From Streptomyces chartreusis (lineage in GTDB: Bacteria > Actinomycetota > Actinomycetes > Streptomycetales > Streptomycetaceae), in NCBI RefSeq assembly GCF_008704715.1, contig NZ_CP023689.1, positions 8,432,001-8,496,000 of the forward strand: a DNA stretch of 64,000 nucleotides, read 5' to 3'. Positions 25,630 to 34,325 of the stretch are shown piece after piece. The translations under genes and the position numbers were made by a program. Each line of letters starts with the position of its first letter. Position 1 is the stretch's first letter. The notes under the pieces were generated by a model that saw only the letters and a list, made by a program, of their open reading frames with translations, did not search any database and was not told where the DNA came from.

Positions 25630-26393
25630 GCCGCCTCCTCATGGGCCGGTCGGCGGGGCGTGCTCTCGGTCGCCCCGGTGATGGAGGAGATGATCTGTTC
25701 CTGCGAGACGGTGTTCACGTCGAAGAAGCCGTTGTTGCGGCCGAGCCGCAGCACGATGGCACGGTCCGCGAGCGCCTTGACGTCGCCCATGTTGTGGCTG
25801 ATCAGCAGGACGCCCACGCCCCGGTCCCGCAGCTCGTCGACCAGGTCGAGGACCTCGGTGGTCTGCTGGAGTCCCAGTGCCGCCGTCGGCTCGTCCAGCA
25901 GCAGGAGCCGTGGTTCGCCGAGCAGCGAGCGGGCGATGGCGACCGTCTGCCGCTGACCGCTGGACAGGGACACGACGGGCGCCCGCAGCTCGGGCACGCC
26001 CCTGGTCAGGCGCTCCAGCAGCTGCTGGGTGCGGCGCTCCATCTCCATCTCGTCGAGGAAGCCGTACCTGCGGATCTCCCGGCCGAGGAACAGATTGCCG
26101 ACGACGTCGAGGTTCCCGCACAGCGCGAGGTCCTGGAAGACGGTGGCGATGCCCAGGTCCCGGGCGTCGTTGGGGCGCCTGATGTGGACGGGTCGGCCGT
26201 CCCAGGCGATGTCGCCCCGGTCCGCGGGCGCGACCCCCGAGATCACCTTGATCAGGGTCGACTTGCCGGCTCCGTTGTCACCCAGCAGCGCGACGACCTG
26301 GCCGGCGTGGATCTCCAGCTCGATGTCCATGAGGACCTCGACGGCGCCGTAGCGCTTGCACACGCCGTGCAGGGCCAGCAGGGGAGCGGGCAC
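25623..26393 (-). CDS. Sugar ABC transporter ATPase (single NBD)
   Basis: 256 residues, one nucleotide-binding domain. Walker A GDNGAGKST, Q-loop VFQD, signature SLSSGQRQTVAIARSL, Walker B LLLLDEPTAAL and the switch histidine in ISHNM are all present. The xylose and ribose ATPases XylG and RbsA have two fused domains of about 500 residues, so this is a half-size form like those found in actinomycete sugar transporters. The GTG at 26393 is preceded by GGAG. It overlaps the permease gene. Confidence 0.9.
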   Translation of the reverse strand: MPAPLLALHGVCKRYGAVEVLMDIELEIHAGQVVALLGDNGAGKSTLIKVISGVAPADRGDIAWDGRPVHIRRPNDARDLGIATVFQDLALCGNLDVVGNLFLGREIRRYGFLDEMEMERRTQQLLERLTRGVPELRAPVVSLSSGQRQTVAIARSLLGEPRLLLLDEPTAALGLQQTTEVLDLVDELRDRGVGVLLISHNMGDVKALADRAIVLRLGRNNGFFDVNTVSQEQIISSITGATESTPRRPAHEEAAW

Positions 26394-26438
26394 GGAACAC
26401 CATCTCCTTCCCGTGGCCCGGACGGCTCCGGGCCGAGG

Positions 26439-27527
26439 TCAGGTCAGCCCGGCCTTTTCGCAGGCGGCGACGAGATCGGGGACGCAGATCTGCCGGACCG
26501 TGTACACGCCGCCGTTCACCAGGACGTCCTTGATGTTGCCGACGGTCACGGACACCGGGGTGAGCATCACCGCCGGAACCGTCTTGCCCTCGCTGGTGCG
26601 CACCTTGTCCTTGGCCACCCGGTCCAGGTTCTCCCCGCGGGCCGCGGCCACGGCCATCGCGGCGCCGGCGGCGGCCTCGGGCGGGAAGGGCTTGTAGACG
26701 GTCATGTACTGGTCGCCGCGGACGATGCGGCGCACTGCGGCGAGTTCGGCGTCCTGCCCCGTGACCGGGGGCAGCGGGTCCACCTTGTTCGCCTTCAGCG
26801 CCGAGATGCTGCCGGCGGCGAGGCTGTCGTTGGCGGCGTAGACCCCCTGGATGTTGCCGGCGCCGAGGGCGGCGATGGCGCCGGACATGTTCAGGTTGGC
26901 GGCCTCGGTCCGCCACTGGATGGTGTCGTACTCCTTGCCGATCTTCACCCGTCCCGACAGCACGGACAGCGCGCCCTCCTTGAACAGCACCGCGTTGGGG
27001 TCGCTGGGGTCGCCGTTCATCATCACGATCTCGGCCCCGGGCACCTCGTCGCCCATGGCCTTCAGCAGCGCCCGGCCCTGGAGACGGCCGACCTCCTGGC
27101 CGTCGAAGGAGACATGGCCCGCGATCGGGCCCTCGGAGAGGCGGTCGTAGGCGATGACGGGGATGTCGGCCTCCTCCGCCTTCCTGACCGAGGCGGCCAG
27201 GGCCCGGGAGTCCACCGCCACCAGCAGGATGGCGTCGACCCCCTCGGAGATCATGGAGTCCATCTGCTGCTGTTGCATCGCGACGTCGCCCTTGGCATTG
27301 CCGTGCTCGATCGTGCACGTGCGGCACAGTTCGTGGATCTTCCTCTCCAGGAACGGCCGGTCCTGGGTCTCCCAGCGGGCCGTGGTCGAGTCCGGCAGCA
27401 GCACGCCGATCTTGGGCCCGTTCTCCGTGCCGGAGGCGCTCTGGCCGTCCGTCCCGCAGGCGGCGAGTCCGACGGCCGTGAGGATCGCGATCATGGAGAG
27501 GGCCGCGTTGCGTATGGAGGCCTTCAT
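26439..27527 (-). CDS. xylF: Xylose-type ABC sugar-binding lipoprotein
   Basis: 362 residues. The signal MKASIRNAALSMIAILTAVGLAAC ends in a lipobox, so the protein is a membrane-anchored lipoprotein outside the cell. The periplasmic-binding-protein type 1 fold is shown by KIGVLLPDSTTARW, AILLVAVDSRAL, IPVIAYDRL and TGQDAELAAVRRIVRGDQYMTVYKP, as in XylF. Cysteines near residues 68-71 (ELCRTC) and at the C-terminus (RQICVPDLVAACEK) are kept in the orphan paralogue at 30352, suggesting disulfides. It is the leading gene of the transporter operon and is divergent from a phosphatase gene. Confidence 0.9.
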   Translation of the reverse strand: MKASIRNAALSMIAILTAVGLAACGTDGQSASGTENGPKIGVLLPDSTTARWETQDRPFLERKIHELCRTCTIEHGNAKGDVAMQQQQMDSMISEGVDAILLVAVDSRALAASVRKAEEADIPVIAYDRLSEGPIAGHVSFDGQEVGRLQGRALLKAMGDEVPGAEIVMMNGDPSDPNAVLFKEGALSVLSGRVKIGKEYDTIQWRTEAANLNMSGAIAALGAGNIQGVYAANDSLAAGSISALKANKVDPLPPVTGQDAELAAVRRIVRGDQYMTVYKPFPPEAAAGAAMAVAAARGENLDRVAKDKVRTSEGKTVPAVMLTPVSVTVGNIKDVLVNGGVYTVRQICVPDLVAACEKAGLT

Positions 27528-27821
27528 ACGGGGGATCTCTCTGCCGAGCATGGCGACACCTGGCCTTCTCACATGCCGACCACCTGGTCAGTCTGACACC
27601 GGGCGGGGCGATCGGCGAACGCAGCGAGGACCCCTCGGCGGGCGGCGGAGGGGGTGTCCCGGCGGCCGTGCGTGCGACGCGTCCAGGAGCGGCGAGCGAG
27701 CAGATATGTCCAGCTCATCCATATATGCGATTCTGGTGTTCGGGCGCCGAGCAGCGCTGGGAGCCGGGGTTGCCCGCGCTCCCTCGACACCTCCGGCAGG
27801 GACGGGAGGAAGGTTGCGGAC
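27528..27821. promoter_or_regulatory. Divergent control region, transporter vs phosphatase
   Basis: The 294-base gap holds GTCAG-T-CTGAC (27587-27597), a perfect inverted repeat 60 bases upstream of the binding-protein gene, and an unusually AT-rich patch near 27704-27727 (ATATGTCC...CATATATG) that may contain promoters. No convincing coding gene was seen. Confidence 0.45.
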
Positions 27822-30335
27822 ATGCCTCATGACGGCCGTGCCCGGACCGGATTTCCGGTGCCGGAGGCATCCGAGGCCGGCGCCGCAGTCACCGGGTCAC
27901 CGCCTACGGCGCCGCAGGCCGCCACGAGCGACCGCGCGCTGGTCTTCGCCGGAGCGGCACTGACGGGGCTCTACACGACCGGCGCGGGCGGCGACGAGCT
28001 CCAGCTGCTGGAATCGGCCGGCGGCGTCTCCCCCGAGTACCGGCTGCCGCAGCGGCTGTCCCTGTCGGGCGGCTCGGCCGCCGCACAGGCCTTCCGCGCC
28101 GACCGCCCCCTCTGGCTCAACGCCGCCGCCCTCGCCTCCTACCCCGAGGGCGCGCCCACGCCGCCGCGGGCCAGGACGGCCTCGCTCGGCGCGCTGCCCC
28201 TGGCGTCCGACGGCACACGGCTGGGCTGCCTCGTCGTGGTGGGAGCCTCGGCGGACGGATTCGACGCCGGGCAACAGCGCTTCCTGGAGCGGTACGCCGA
28301 CGCCGTCGCCTGCGTGCTGCCCACCGAGGAGAGCAGGCCGCCGGGCGCGTCCCCGCTGAGCCACGCGCTGCGCGGGATGCGCGTGGGCTCGTTCGTCCTG
28401 GTGCCCGACACCGGCCTGATCGAGGCCGACGAGGCGCTCCTGGAGCTGGTCGGCATCACCCCGGACGACTTCGACGGCAAGGCCGACACCCTGCTCGCGC
28501 ACGCCCTCCCCGAGGACATGTCCGCGCTGATGTCCGTCCTGGAGCCGTCCCTGCACGCCCTGGGCCGACGGGAGCTGGAGTTCCGCGTGCGCCGCCCCAC
28601 CGGCGAGGTGCGCTGGCTGAGCCTGAGCTGCCGGGTGCTCGCGGGCACCGCCGACGAGCCCGGGCAACTGCTCGGCGTGGTCACGGCGACCCAGGTCAAG
28701 AGCCGCAGCGCCGACGACGTGTCCCGGATCCAGTGGCTGACGGCCGCCCTCGACGACGCCGTGACGGTCGGGGACGTCGGCCGGGTCGCGCTAACCGCCC
28801 TGCGTGAACCCCTCGGCGCGGACCGGGTGGCACTCGCCGACGTCCGCGACGACCGTCTGATGGTCACCCTGCTCGACCCGCCGGAACCCGACGCCTGGCC
28901 CGAGTTGTGGCGCGCCCAGTGGCGCTCGGAGTGGCCCGACGCGCCGGTCAGCGCCCTGCCCACCCTCCAACTGGCCCTGCGGGACGGCCGGATGGACCTG
29001 TGGCCGGCGGGCACCGCCCTCGAACCCGGCCTCGCGGGCATCGGCCCCGGCGGCCTCGCCGTCCTGCCGCTGCCGGCCAAGGGCAGCGTCGCCGGGGTGT
29101 GCGTGGTCGGCTGGGACCGGCCGCACGAGTTCATTCCCGAGGAGCGGTCCCTGCTGACCGCCACCGCCGCCCTGGTCGGACAGGCCCTCAAACGCGCGCA
29201 CGCCCATGACGCCGAGCAGGAACTCGCGACGATGCTCCAGCGCAGCCTGCTGCCGAGGCGGCTGCCCGAACTGCCCGGCGGCATCGCCGTCGCCCGCTAT
29301 CTGCCCGCCCGCCGCGGACTCCAGGTGGGCGGCGACTGGTACGACGTCATCGCGCTGTCCGAGGACCGGGTCGCGCTCGTCATCGGCGACGTGCAGGGGC
29401 ACAGCGCCGGAGCCGCGACGATCATGGGCCAGATGCGCACCGCGGTCAGGGCGTACGCGGTGGAGGGCCACCCGCCCGACGTGGTCGTCTCCCACGCCAA
29501 CCGCCTCCTCGTCGGCATGGAGACCGACCTCTTCGCCACCTGCTGCTACGTCGAACTGGACATGGAGGAGGGCACCACCCTCCTCGTCCGCGCCGGACAC
29601 CTCTCACCGCTGCTGCGCCATCCCGACGGCGGCACCGAGGAGGTGCAGGTGGAGGGCGGGCCCCCGCTCGGCATCCTCGCCGACGCGGAGTTCCCGCTGA
29701 CCGCCGTCGCGCTGACGCCGGGCACGGTGCTCGCCCTGGTCACCGACGGCCTGGTCGAGGCGGCCGACCTGCCCCTGGACGCCGGCATGGCACGGACCCG
29801 TGCCGCGCTCGCCGCCGCCGATCCGGTGGACCCGGCACGGATGGCCGACGCCCTGCTCGGCGACATCGGCCGGCGCGAGGACGACGTGGCGCTGCTGCTG
29901 CTGCGCTACGACGGCATGAAGACCAAGCCGATCCGGGCCGGCTGGGTGGTGTGGCGGCTGCCCGACGCCGTCATGCACGCCCGCCGCTTCACCGCGCGCA
30001 CCCTGCGCCGCTGGAACGTCCAGGCGGCCGCCGACGCGGTGCTGCTCGTCGTGTCCGAACTGGTCACCAACGCCCTGGTGCACACACAGGGATCGGTACG
30101 CCTGGACCTGGTGCTGCGCGGCAACCGGGTCCGGATCAGCGTGAGCGACTCCTCGCCGCGCGCGCCCGCCAAGCCCGTGATCGTGGACTGGGAGTCGACA
30201 GGCGGCAGGGGCCTGCTGCTGGTCGAAGCCGTGTCGGACGCCAGTGGCACGGTCCCCGTGGCCGGCGGGAAGCAGGTGTGGAGCGAGATCACGGTGCCGG
30301 CGAGCGATCCCGTCGCCGCGAACGCGAGGTTGTGA
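27822..30335 (+). CDS. SpoIIE-type PP2C phosphatase with GAF, PAS and kinase-like ATPase domains
   Basis: 837 residues, no membrane segment. Order: GAF (about 35-165), PAS (about 175-295), second GAF (about 310-460), SpoIIE PP2C (about 475-690) and a HATPase_c anti-sigma-like domain (about 710-830). PP2C metal residues are kept: GGDWYDV, IGDVQGHS, TDGLVEA, EDDVALLLL. The ATPase domain has SELVTNALVHT and GGRGLLLV. Such proteins reset anti-sigma factor antagonists and can both phosphorylate and dephosphorylate their partners. It lies head-to-head with the sugar transporter and 16 bases upstream of an orphan sugar-binding protein, an uncommon context suggesting a sugar-linked signalling role. 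GGAGGAAGG precedes the ATG. Confidence 0.92.
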   Translation: MPHDGRARTGFPVPEASEAGAAVTGSPPTAPQAATSDRALVFAGAALTGLYTTGAGGDELQLLESAGGVSPEYRLPQRLSLSGGSAAAQAFRADRPLWLNAAALASYPEGAPTPPRARTASLGALPLASDGTRLGCLVVVGASADGFDAGQQRFLERYADAVACVLPTEESRPPGASPLSHALRGMRVGSFVLVPDTGLIEADEALLELVGITPDDFDGKADTLLAHALPEDMSALMSVLEPSLHALGRRELEFRVRRPTGEVRWLSLSCRVLAGTADEPGQLLGVVTATQVKSRSADDVSRIQWLTAALDDAVTVGDVGRVALTALREPLGADRVALADVRDDRLMVTLLDPPEPDAWPELWRAQWRSEWPDAPVSALPTLQLALRDGRMDLWPAGTALEPGLAGIGPGGLAVLPLPAKGSVAGVCVVGWDRPHEFIPEERSLLTATAALVGQALKRAHAHDAEQELATMLQRSLLPRRLPELPGGIAVARYLPARRGLQVGGDWYDVIALSEDRVALVIGDVQGHSAGAATIMGQMRTAVRAYAVEGHPPDVVVSHANRLLVGMETDLFATCCYVELDMEEGTTLLVRAGHLSPLLRHPDGGTEEVQVEGGPPLGILADAEFPLTAVALTPGTVLALVTDGLVEAADLPLDAGMARTRAALAAADPVDPARMADALLGDIGRREDDVALLLLRYDGMKTKPIRAGWVVWRLPDAVMHARRFTARTLRRWNVQAAADAVLLVVSELVTNALVHTQGSVRLDLVLRGNRVRISVSDSSPRAPAKPVIVDWESTGGRGLLLVEAVSDASGTVPVAGGKQVWSEITVPASDPVAANARL

Positions 30336-30351
30336 ACGGAGGGGAGCTGCG

Positions 30352-31434
30352 ATGCGGACTCATGCCCTGCACGCCGTCGCGGCACTCGTCGCCGGACTGC
30401 TGGCGGTGGCCCTGGCGGGCTGCGGCGGGGACGGCGAGGCGGGCTCGGACAGCTTCACGGTGGGCCTGCTGCTGCCGAACCGGGTGACCCCCCGCTGGGA
30501 GAAGTCCGACAAACCGCTGATCGAGCAGCGGCTCAAGGAACTGTGCGACGACTGCGAGATGGTGTACGCCAACGCCGAGAACGACGCGGCGAGACAGCGC
30601 CAGCAGATGATCTCCATGATCACCAATGGGGCCGAGGTCCTGATCCTCGACCCGGCCGACAGCAAGGCGCTGCGCTCCTCGATCCTGGAGGCGGACCGCG
30701 CGGGCGTCCCGGTCATCGCCTACGACCGGCTCGCCGAAGGCCCGATCTCCGGCTTCGTCAGCTTCGACGGCGCGAAGATCGGCAGGATGCAGGGCGAGGC
30801 GCTCATGAAGGCCATGGCCGAGCGGGGCAAGGGCAAGACCGTCGTGATGATGAACGGCGACCCGAGCAGCGCCAACGCGGCGTGGTTCCGCGACGGCGCG
30901 GTGTCCGCGATGTCGGGCAAGGTCGACATCGCCAGGTCCTACGAGACCCAGGGCTGGAGCCCGGAGAGCGCCCACGCCAACATGTCGGCCGCGATCTCCT
31001 CGCTCGGGGCGGACCGTATCAGCGGCGTCCTGGCCGCCAACGACGCCATCGCCGCCGGCGTCATATCGGCCTTCAAGAAGGCCGGGGTCGAGGATCTTCC
31101 CCCGATCACCGGCCAGGACGCCGACCTGGAGGCCGTGTGGCGCATCCTCAAGGGCGAGCAGTACATGACGGTGTACAAGCCGTTCGAGAAGGAGGCCGCC
31201 GCGGCCGCCGCCATGGCCATAGCGCTGGGGCGGGGCGAGGACGTCCGCGACGTCGCGACGACGCAGGTCGACAGCCCCACCCACCAGGACATCCCGTCCA
31301 TCCTGCTCACGCCGGTCCCGGTGACCGCCGACGACCTCGAACGGACCGTCCTCCACGACGGCGTGTTCACCGTGCGGCAGATCTGTCCCCCGATACTGCG
31401 CCCGGCCTGCGACCGGCTCGGCCTGACCGGCTGA
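30352..31434 (+). CDS. Orphan xylose-type sugar-binding lipoprotein
   Basis: 360 residues; lipobox ALAGC follows an N-terminal hydrophobic stretch. It is clearly a paralogue of the protein at 26439-27527: both share VIAYDRL-EGPI, VSFDG, MMNGDPS, TGQDA, QYMTVYKPF and the C-terminal TVRQIC...AC segment, plus the ELCxxC cysteine pair. No permease or ATPase adjoins it, so it either shares the transporter on the other side of the phosphatase or acts as a sensor. It lies 16 bases after the phosphatase stop, with GGAGGGGAG as ribosome binding site, so the two are co-transcribed. Confidence 0.9.
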   Translation: MRTHALHAVAALVAGLLAVALAGCGGDGEAGSDSFTVGLLLPNRVTPRWEKSDKPLIEQRLKELCDDCEMVYANAENDAARQRQQMISMITNGAEVLILDPADSKALRSSILEADRAGVPVIAYDRLAEGPISGFVSFDGAKIGRMQGEALMKAMAERGKGKTVVMMNGDPSSANAAWFRDGAVSAMSGKVDIARSYETQGWSPESAHANMSAAISSLGADRISGVLAANDAIAAGVISAFKKAGVEDLPPITGQDADLEAVWRILKGEQYMTVYKPFEKEAAAAAAMAIALGRGEDVRDVATTQVDSPTHQDIPSILLTPVPVTADDLERTVLHDGVFTVRQICPPILRPACDRLGLTG

Positions 31435-31552
31435 GCCGGCCCCGGACCCACGGGACTCATGGCCCCCGGCGGACTCACCGGACGCGGTGACGGCTGGTCG
31501 CCGCGCCGCGTCGGGCGCAGCATGGGAGGTGAACGACCAAGGGAGGTCGGCC

Positions 31553-31729
31553 ATGAAGACCGGAGCCTCGGACTACGACCGCTGGCTGTACTCGCACACC
31601 CCCTCGCAGGCCGAGGGCGAACGCGAGGAGCCGGCCGAGCGCACGGCCATGGAACAGCACCCGGACGTCCCCAGGACCGAGCCGTCCCAGGCCGAGGGCG
31701 AGCGAACGGACGACACCAGGCCCAGGTGA
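31553..31729 (+). CDS. Small hydrophilic protein with SQAEGER repeats
   Basis: 58 residues, highly charged and probably disordered. The peptide PSQAEGER occurs twice (about residues 17-24 and 44-51), suggesting a short duplication. The beginning, MKTGASDYDRWLYSHT, contains several aromatic residues. The ATG at 31553 has GGGAGG seven bases before it. I do not recognise a functional family; the repeated motif and the strong ribosome binding site support it being real. Confidence 0.6.
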   Translation: MKTGASDYDRWLYSHTPSQAEGEREEPAERTAMEQHPDVPRTEPSQAEGERTDDTRPR

Positions 31730-31765
31730 CGGCCGTGCGTGACGGGAGTCGGCGCCCAGGTCCGC

Positions 31766-32704
31766 TCAGGCGCCGCGGCGGGCCCACGCCGGTGCCCAGG
31801 TCTCCCCGGCCGGGAGATCGTGGTGCACCGGGGTGAGGTGCTCGCGCAGTGCGGTGAGCGCCGGGTGCGGGTTGTCGGCGTGCCAGAGCAGGGAGTGCGG
31901 GTAGACCGGGGTCGGGTCGCGCAGCGGGATCAGGCGCATCTCGTAGCCGGCGGGCCAGACCAGGGGCGTCTGGGCGCCGAGAAAGGTCGCCAGCGTCGAG
32001 GAGGCCGCGATCGTGTCGATGAGCGCCTCGACGCCGAAGTTGGGGCCGGTCGCCTCGATGGTCAGCCCGAATTCGGCGGCCATCGCCTCGTAGTACGCGG
32101 TCCACTCCGTGCCCGGGACGTTGCCCGGCATCCAGATCCGGTGCCCGGCCAGCTGGGCGGGGGCCACGGCGGTCGCACCGGCGAACGGGTGGGCCGGGCC
32201 GGTGAACAGGTGCAGCGGCTCGTCGTGGACCGGGCTGATCTCGATGCCGTCGGGGATCTTCTGCCCCGGCATGGTGACGGCCCGGAAGGTCGCGTCGATG
32301 GTGCCGTCCCGCAGGGCGGCGATGGCCTCCTCGGCGCCGGGCAGGGTCACGACGTCGAGGGCGATCTCGGGCCGGGCGCGGTGGAAGTCGCGCAGCAGAC
32401 CGGCGAGCGACGCCCGGCGGCCGATCACGTCGACGCGCAGGGCACGGCTGCCGGGCCGCACCGAGGCCCTCGCCCGCTCCTCGGCCTGGAGCAGGGACCG
32501 GGCGTGCGCCAGGAAAGCCTGCCCGTCGATGGTGAGCTCGGCGCCGCGCGGCGTGCGGTTCAGCAACCGCACGCCGAGCTCCCGCTCCAGGGCCGCGACG
32601 CGCTTGGACACGGCCTGCTGGGTCAGGGACAGGTCGATGGCGGCCTTCTGGAACTGACCGGCGTCCGCGACGGCGACGAAGGTGCGTACGGCGTTGAGGT
32701 CCAC
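31766..32704 (-). CDS. LysR-family transcriptional regulator
   Basis: 312 residues. The N-terminal HTH (MDLNAVRTFVAVADAGQFQKAAIDLSLTQQAVSKRVAALERELGVRLLNRTPRGAELT) is standard LysR. The C-terminal substrate-binding domain begins near residue 90 (LRVDVIGRRASLAGLLRDF) and contains GTIDATFRAVTMPG. No divergent partner adjoins its start, since the SUKH gene runs in the same direction. The GTG start at 32704 is conserved in position with other LysR proteins (VDLNAV). Targets are unknown. Confidence 0.9.
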   Translation of the reverse strand: MDLNAVRTFVAVADAGQFQKAAIDLSLTQQAVSKRVAALERELGVRLLNRTPRGAELTIDGQAFLAHARSLLQAEERARASVRPGSRALRVDVIGRRASLAGLLRDFHRARPEIALDVVTLPGAEEAIAALRDGTIDATFRAVTMPGQKIPDGIEISPVHDEPLHLFTGPAHPFAGATAVAPAQLAGHRIWMPGNVPGTEWTAYYEAMAAEFGLTIEATGPNFGVEALIDTIAASSTLATFLGAQTPLVWPAGYEMRLIPLRDPTPVYPHSLLWHADNPHPALTALREHLTPVHHDLPAGETWAPAWARRGA

Positions 32705-32762
32705 GCCGCCACCCTATTCGGGAGGGCGGGAGGCCCGGTTCCGGGAGCGGGCGGCCCCTGAT

Positions 32763-34076
32763 CTAGTAGCCGTCCACGCCCACCTCGGTGATCCCGGCGT
32801 ACAGCCAGCTCCACAGGATGCCGCTGGGCGCCTCGGGGTCGAACAGGCCGGGAGCCAGTTCCTCCATCTCGTCCAGGAAGACCCGCGCCACCGCGTCCTG
32901 GTCCACCTCCACCGGGTAGGGGTGCCAACAGGCGTTGCCGTAGCGGTAGATGGCCTCCAGGGCGCGGGTGAACACGTCGAGGTCGGGTGCCAGCTCGACG
33001 AGTGTGCCCTCGGTCGGGCCCTCAAGGCCGCTCCAGATGTGCACGGTCCCGGCGTGGCGGTGCAGATACAGCTCGCCGTACTCGCACGTGCCGAGGGCGA
33101 TCAGATCGGCGGTGGACATCCCGTCGGGCAGGCCGTCCTCCGGCAGGTCGCCGTCGCCCTCGGCCGAGGGGAGCATGGCGGCGGCTGGCAGGGTCTCGTA
33201 CTCGGCCATGCCGCAGATCCACCAGGTCGGCAGCCCGATCTCCCGCAAGTGCCGCCTGCTTGCCGGGTGTTCCAGCGCGGCGGGCAGGTCGTTCTCGGCC
33301 GGACGCAGCACGTGCCGCTCGCCGAAGGCGTCGTCGACGCGGGCCGCGGTGAGCGGACCCGTCAGGCGCCGCGTCGCGGGTGCGGGGCCCGGCGGCGGTT
33401 CCTCGGAGGACGTGGAGTCGATGCCGTTCCCGCGAGGCCAGTCCCGCAGCACGTCCGCGTCCGTCTCGACGACCGCGATCCCGTGCGGGCTCTGCACGAG
33501 GTGCCGGGTCCTGCCGCCCTCGACGGCGAACGCGACCGCCCCCTCCCAGCCCTCCGGCGCGGTCAGCGACCACTCGTACAGTGCGGGTGCGTCGAGTGCC
33601 GCGCGCGGCAGGTCCGCGTCGGACAGCGCCTGTTCGTCCTCGACCGGCACCCTCCGGCCGGTCTCCGCGTCGAGCCGCAGCGGGCCGCGCCAGTCGACCA
33701 CCTCGACGAGCACCCGGCCCTCGTGCAGGCGGCGGCGCACCTGGTAGTAGTCCCCGTTCAGGCTCGGGTGGGCCGTGAACCGGTTCGCCGGACGCCACCA
33801 CGCCCACACCGTCCGCCACGGCATACCCGGCTCGGCCTTCGCGATGCCCTCGGCGTACTCCTCGTGCCCGGTCGCCACGGCCGCGAAGTGCAGCCAGGAG
33901 ACGAACTCGGCGGGTGCCACGTCCGCACCGCCGAAGATCGCCTCGGCCTGGAGGAACACCTCCCGACCCACATCGCCCGCGTCGGAAGTGGTGGCGACGC
34001 GGTCGCGCACCTCGGCACGGTCGGCGGTCAACAGCCGTGCGGGATCGGCAAGTACGTCGTCAAGATCGATGGACAT
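32763..34076 (-). CDS. Protein with C-terminal SUKH-4-like domain
   Basis: 437 residues, cytoplasmic. The C-terminal 200 residues look like the SUKH-4 fold of polymorphic-toxin immunity proteins: LREIGLPTWWICGMAEYETLPAA, DLIALGTCEYGELYLHRHAGTVHIWSG and the YRYGNACWHPYP segment. The N-terminal half (AEFVSWLHFAAVATGHEEYAEGIAKAEPG) is unfamiliar and could be a toxin-inhibitor or enzyme-like region. No toxin gene adjoins it. The assignment rests on pattern recognition and needs a profile search. It is divergent from the GH95-like gene, with an operator-like inverted repeat between them. Confidence 0.7.
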   Translation of the reverse strand: MSIDLDDVLADPARLLTADRAEVRDRVATTSDAGDVGREVFLQAEAIFGGADVAPAEFVSWLHFAAVATGHEEYAEGIAKAEPGMPWRTVWAWWRPANRFTAHPSLNGDYYQVRRRLHEGRVLVEVVDWRGPLRLDAETGRRVPVEDEQALSDADLPRAALDAPALYEWSLTAPEGWEGAVAFAVEGGRTRHLVQSPHGIAVVETDADVLRDWPRGNGIDSTSSEEPPPGPAPATRRLTGPLTAARVDDAFGERHVLRPAENDLPAALEHPASRRHLREIGLPTWWICGMAEYETLPAAAMLPSAEGDGDLPEDGLPDGMSTADLIALGTCEYGELYLHRHAGTVHIWSGLEGPTEGTLVELAPDLDVFTRALEAIYRYGNACWHPYPVEVDQDAVARVFLDEMEELAPGLFDPEAPSGILWSWLYAGITEVGVDGY

Positions 34077-34248
34077 GCGCCCATCCTGTCACCCGCCACT
34101 GACACTCCGACCTGCGTCGCAAGCCCGGCCGACCACCCGTCAATACATCGGATGAGTCAGAAACTTGGACGGCGTTCGTTGATATGGGTGCCGTGGTCAG
34201 GCTTGATAGCTGCCCGAAAACCGCCCACCCATGGTGCCGTTGAGGCCG

Positions 34249-34276
34249 TTGACACGTCCGACGAGCCTGCTAGGTT
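34249..34276 (+). promoter_or_regulatory. Promoter of polysaccharide operon
   Basis: TTGACA (34249-34254) and TAGGTT (34271-34276) are 16 bases apart. The start codon of the GH95-like gene follows 50 bases later, with GGAGGACAAGG as ribosome binding site. Confidence 0.7.
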
Positions 34277-34280
34277 CCGC

Positions 34281-34297
34281 GATACACCCGATGTATC
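34281..34297. promoter_or_regulatory. Operator-like palindrome at the operon start
   Basis: GATACA-CCCGA-TGTATC is a perfect 6-bp inverted repeat just downstream of the promoter. On the other side of the gap, ATACATCGGATGA (near 34144-34156) shares CCGATGTAT in reverse. One repressor may control both divergent genes. Confidence 0.55.
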
Positions 34298-34325
34298 GAT
34301 GATCCGTCAGGTTTGGAGGACAAGG

